From contig WFPR01000132.1 in the NCBI GenBank assembly GCA_015487455.1, forward strand, positions 1 to 11,936: a DNA stretch of 11,936 nt, read 5' to 3'. The notes under the pieces were generated by a model. It saw only the letters and a program-made list of their open reading frames with translations. It was not told the origin of the DNA and searched no databases. Positions within the stretch are counted from its first letter, which is position 1. Every line of letters starts with the position of its first letter. Origin of the DNA: Candidatus Bipolaricaulota bacterium (GTDB lineage: Bacteria; Bipolaricaulota; Bipolaricaulia; RBG-16-55-9). This document shows, one piece after another, positions 11,929 to 11,936 of this stretch. The translations under genes and the position numbers were made by a program.

Positions 11929-11936
11929 TTCGATCC

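Overview
The window is a high-GC, compact bacterial chromosomal segment in which every gene I can support lies on the minus strand. It reads from about 11.9 kb down to position 1 and is cut at position 1 inside the last gene. Bacterial origin is supported by a full-length PNPase followed by an M16 zinc peptidase (a pairing also seen near pnp in Bacillus), a ROK sugar-kinase-type protein, Shine-Dalgarno sequences before several genes, and three plausible sigma-A/70-type promoters. Arg/Glu-rich proteins together with an archaeal-style Mre11-Rad50-NurA-HerA gene set suggest a thermophilic or deep-branching lineage (for example Bipolaricaulota/Acetothermia-like or Deinococcus-Thermus-like). That placement is a guess; no rRNA is present to test it.

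Layout in transcription order: (1) promoter and leader, then pnp with an unusual domain set (two RNase PH cores, KH, two tandem S1 domains and a Pro/Gln/Gly/Ser-rich tail). (2) An M16 peptidase that starts inside the pnp stop codon (TGATG). (3) mre11/sbcD, 27 nt later. (4) rad50/sbcC, with its own promoter-like sequence very close to the start codon and an Asp-Arg repeat in an N-terminal extension. (5) Two very small overlapping genes, one basic helical hairpin and one acidic helical protein, neither recognised. (6) nurA. (7) herA, with its own promoter and a strong ribosome binding site that moves the start 18 codons inside the longest open frame. (8) A ROK-family protein overlapping the herA end by 11 nt and running off the window.

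The core is a complete DNA end-resection set. Rad50-Mre11 recognises and trims DNA ends; the HerA hexameric translocase with the NurA nuclease carries out longer resection to produce 3' single strands for recombination. In archaea these four genes are often neighbours. Here they sit together in a bacterium, with two unknown small proteins embedded between rad50 and nurA. Those two genes are the best candidates for something undescribed. No RNA genes, CRISPR arrays, insertion sequences or attachment sites were seen, and no gene-free stretch exceeds 90 bases.
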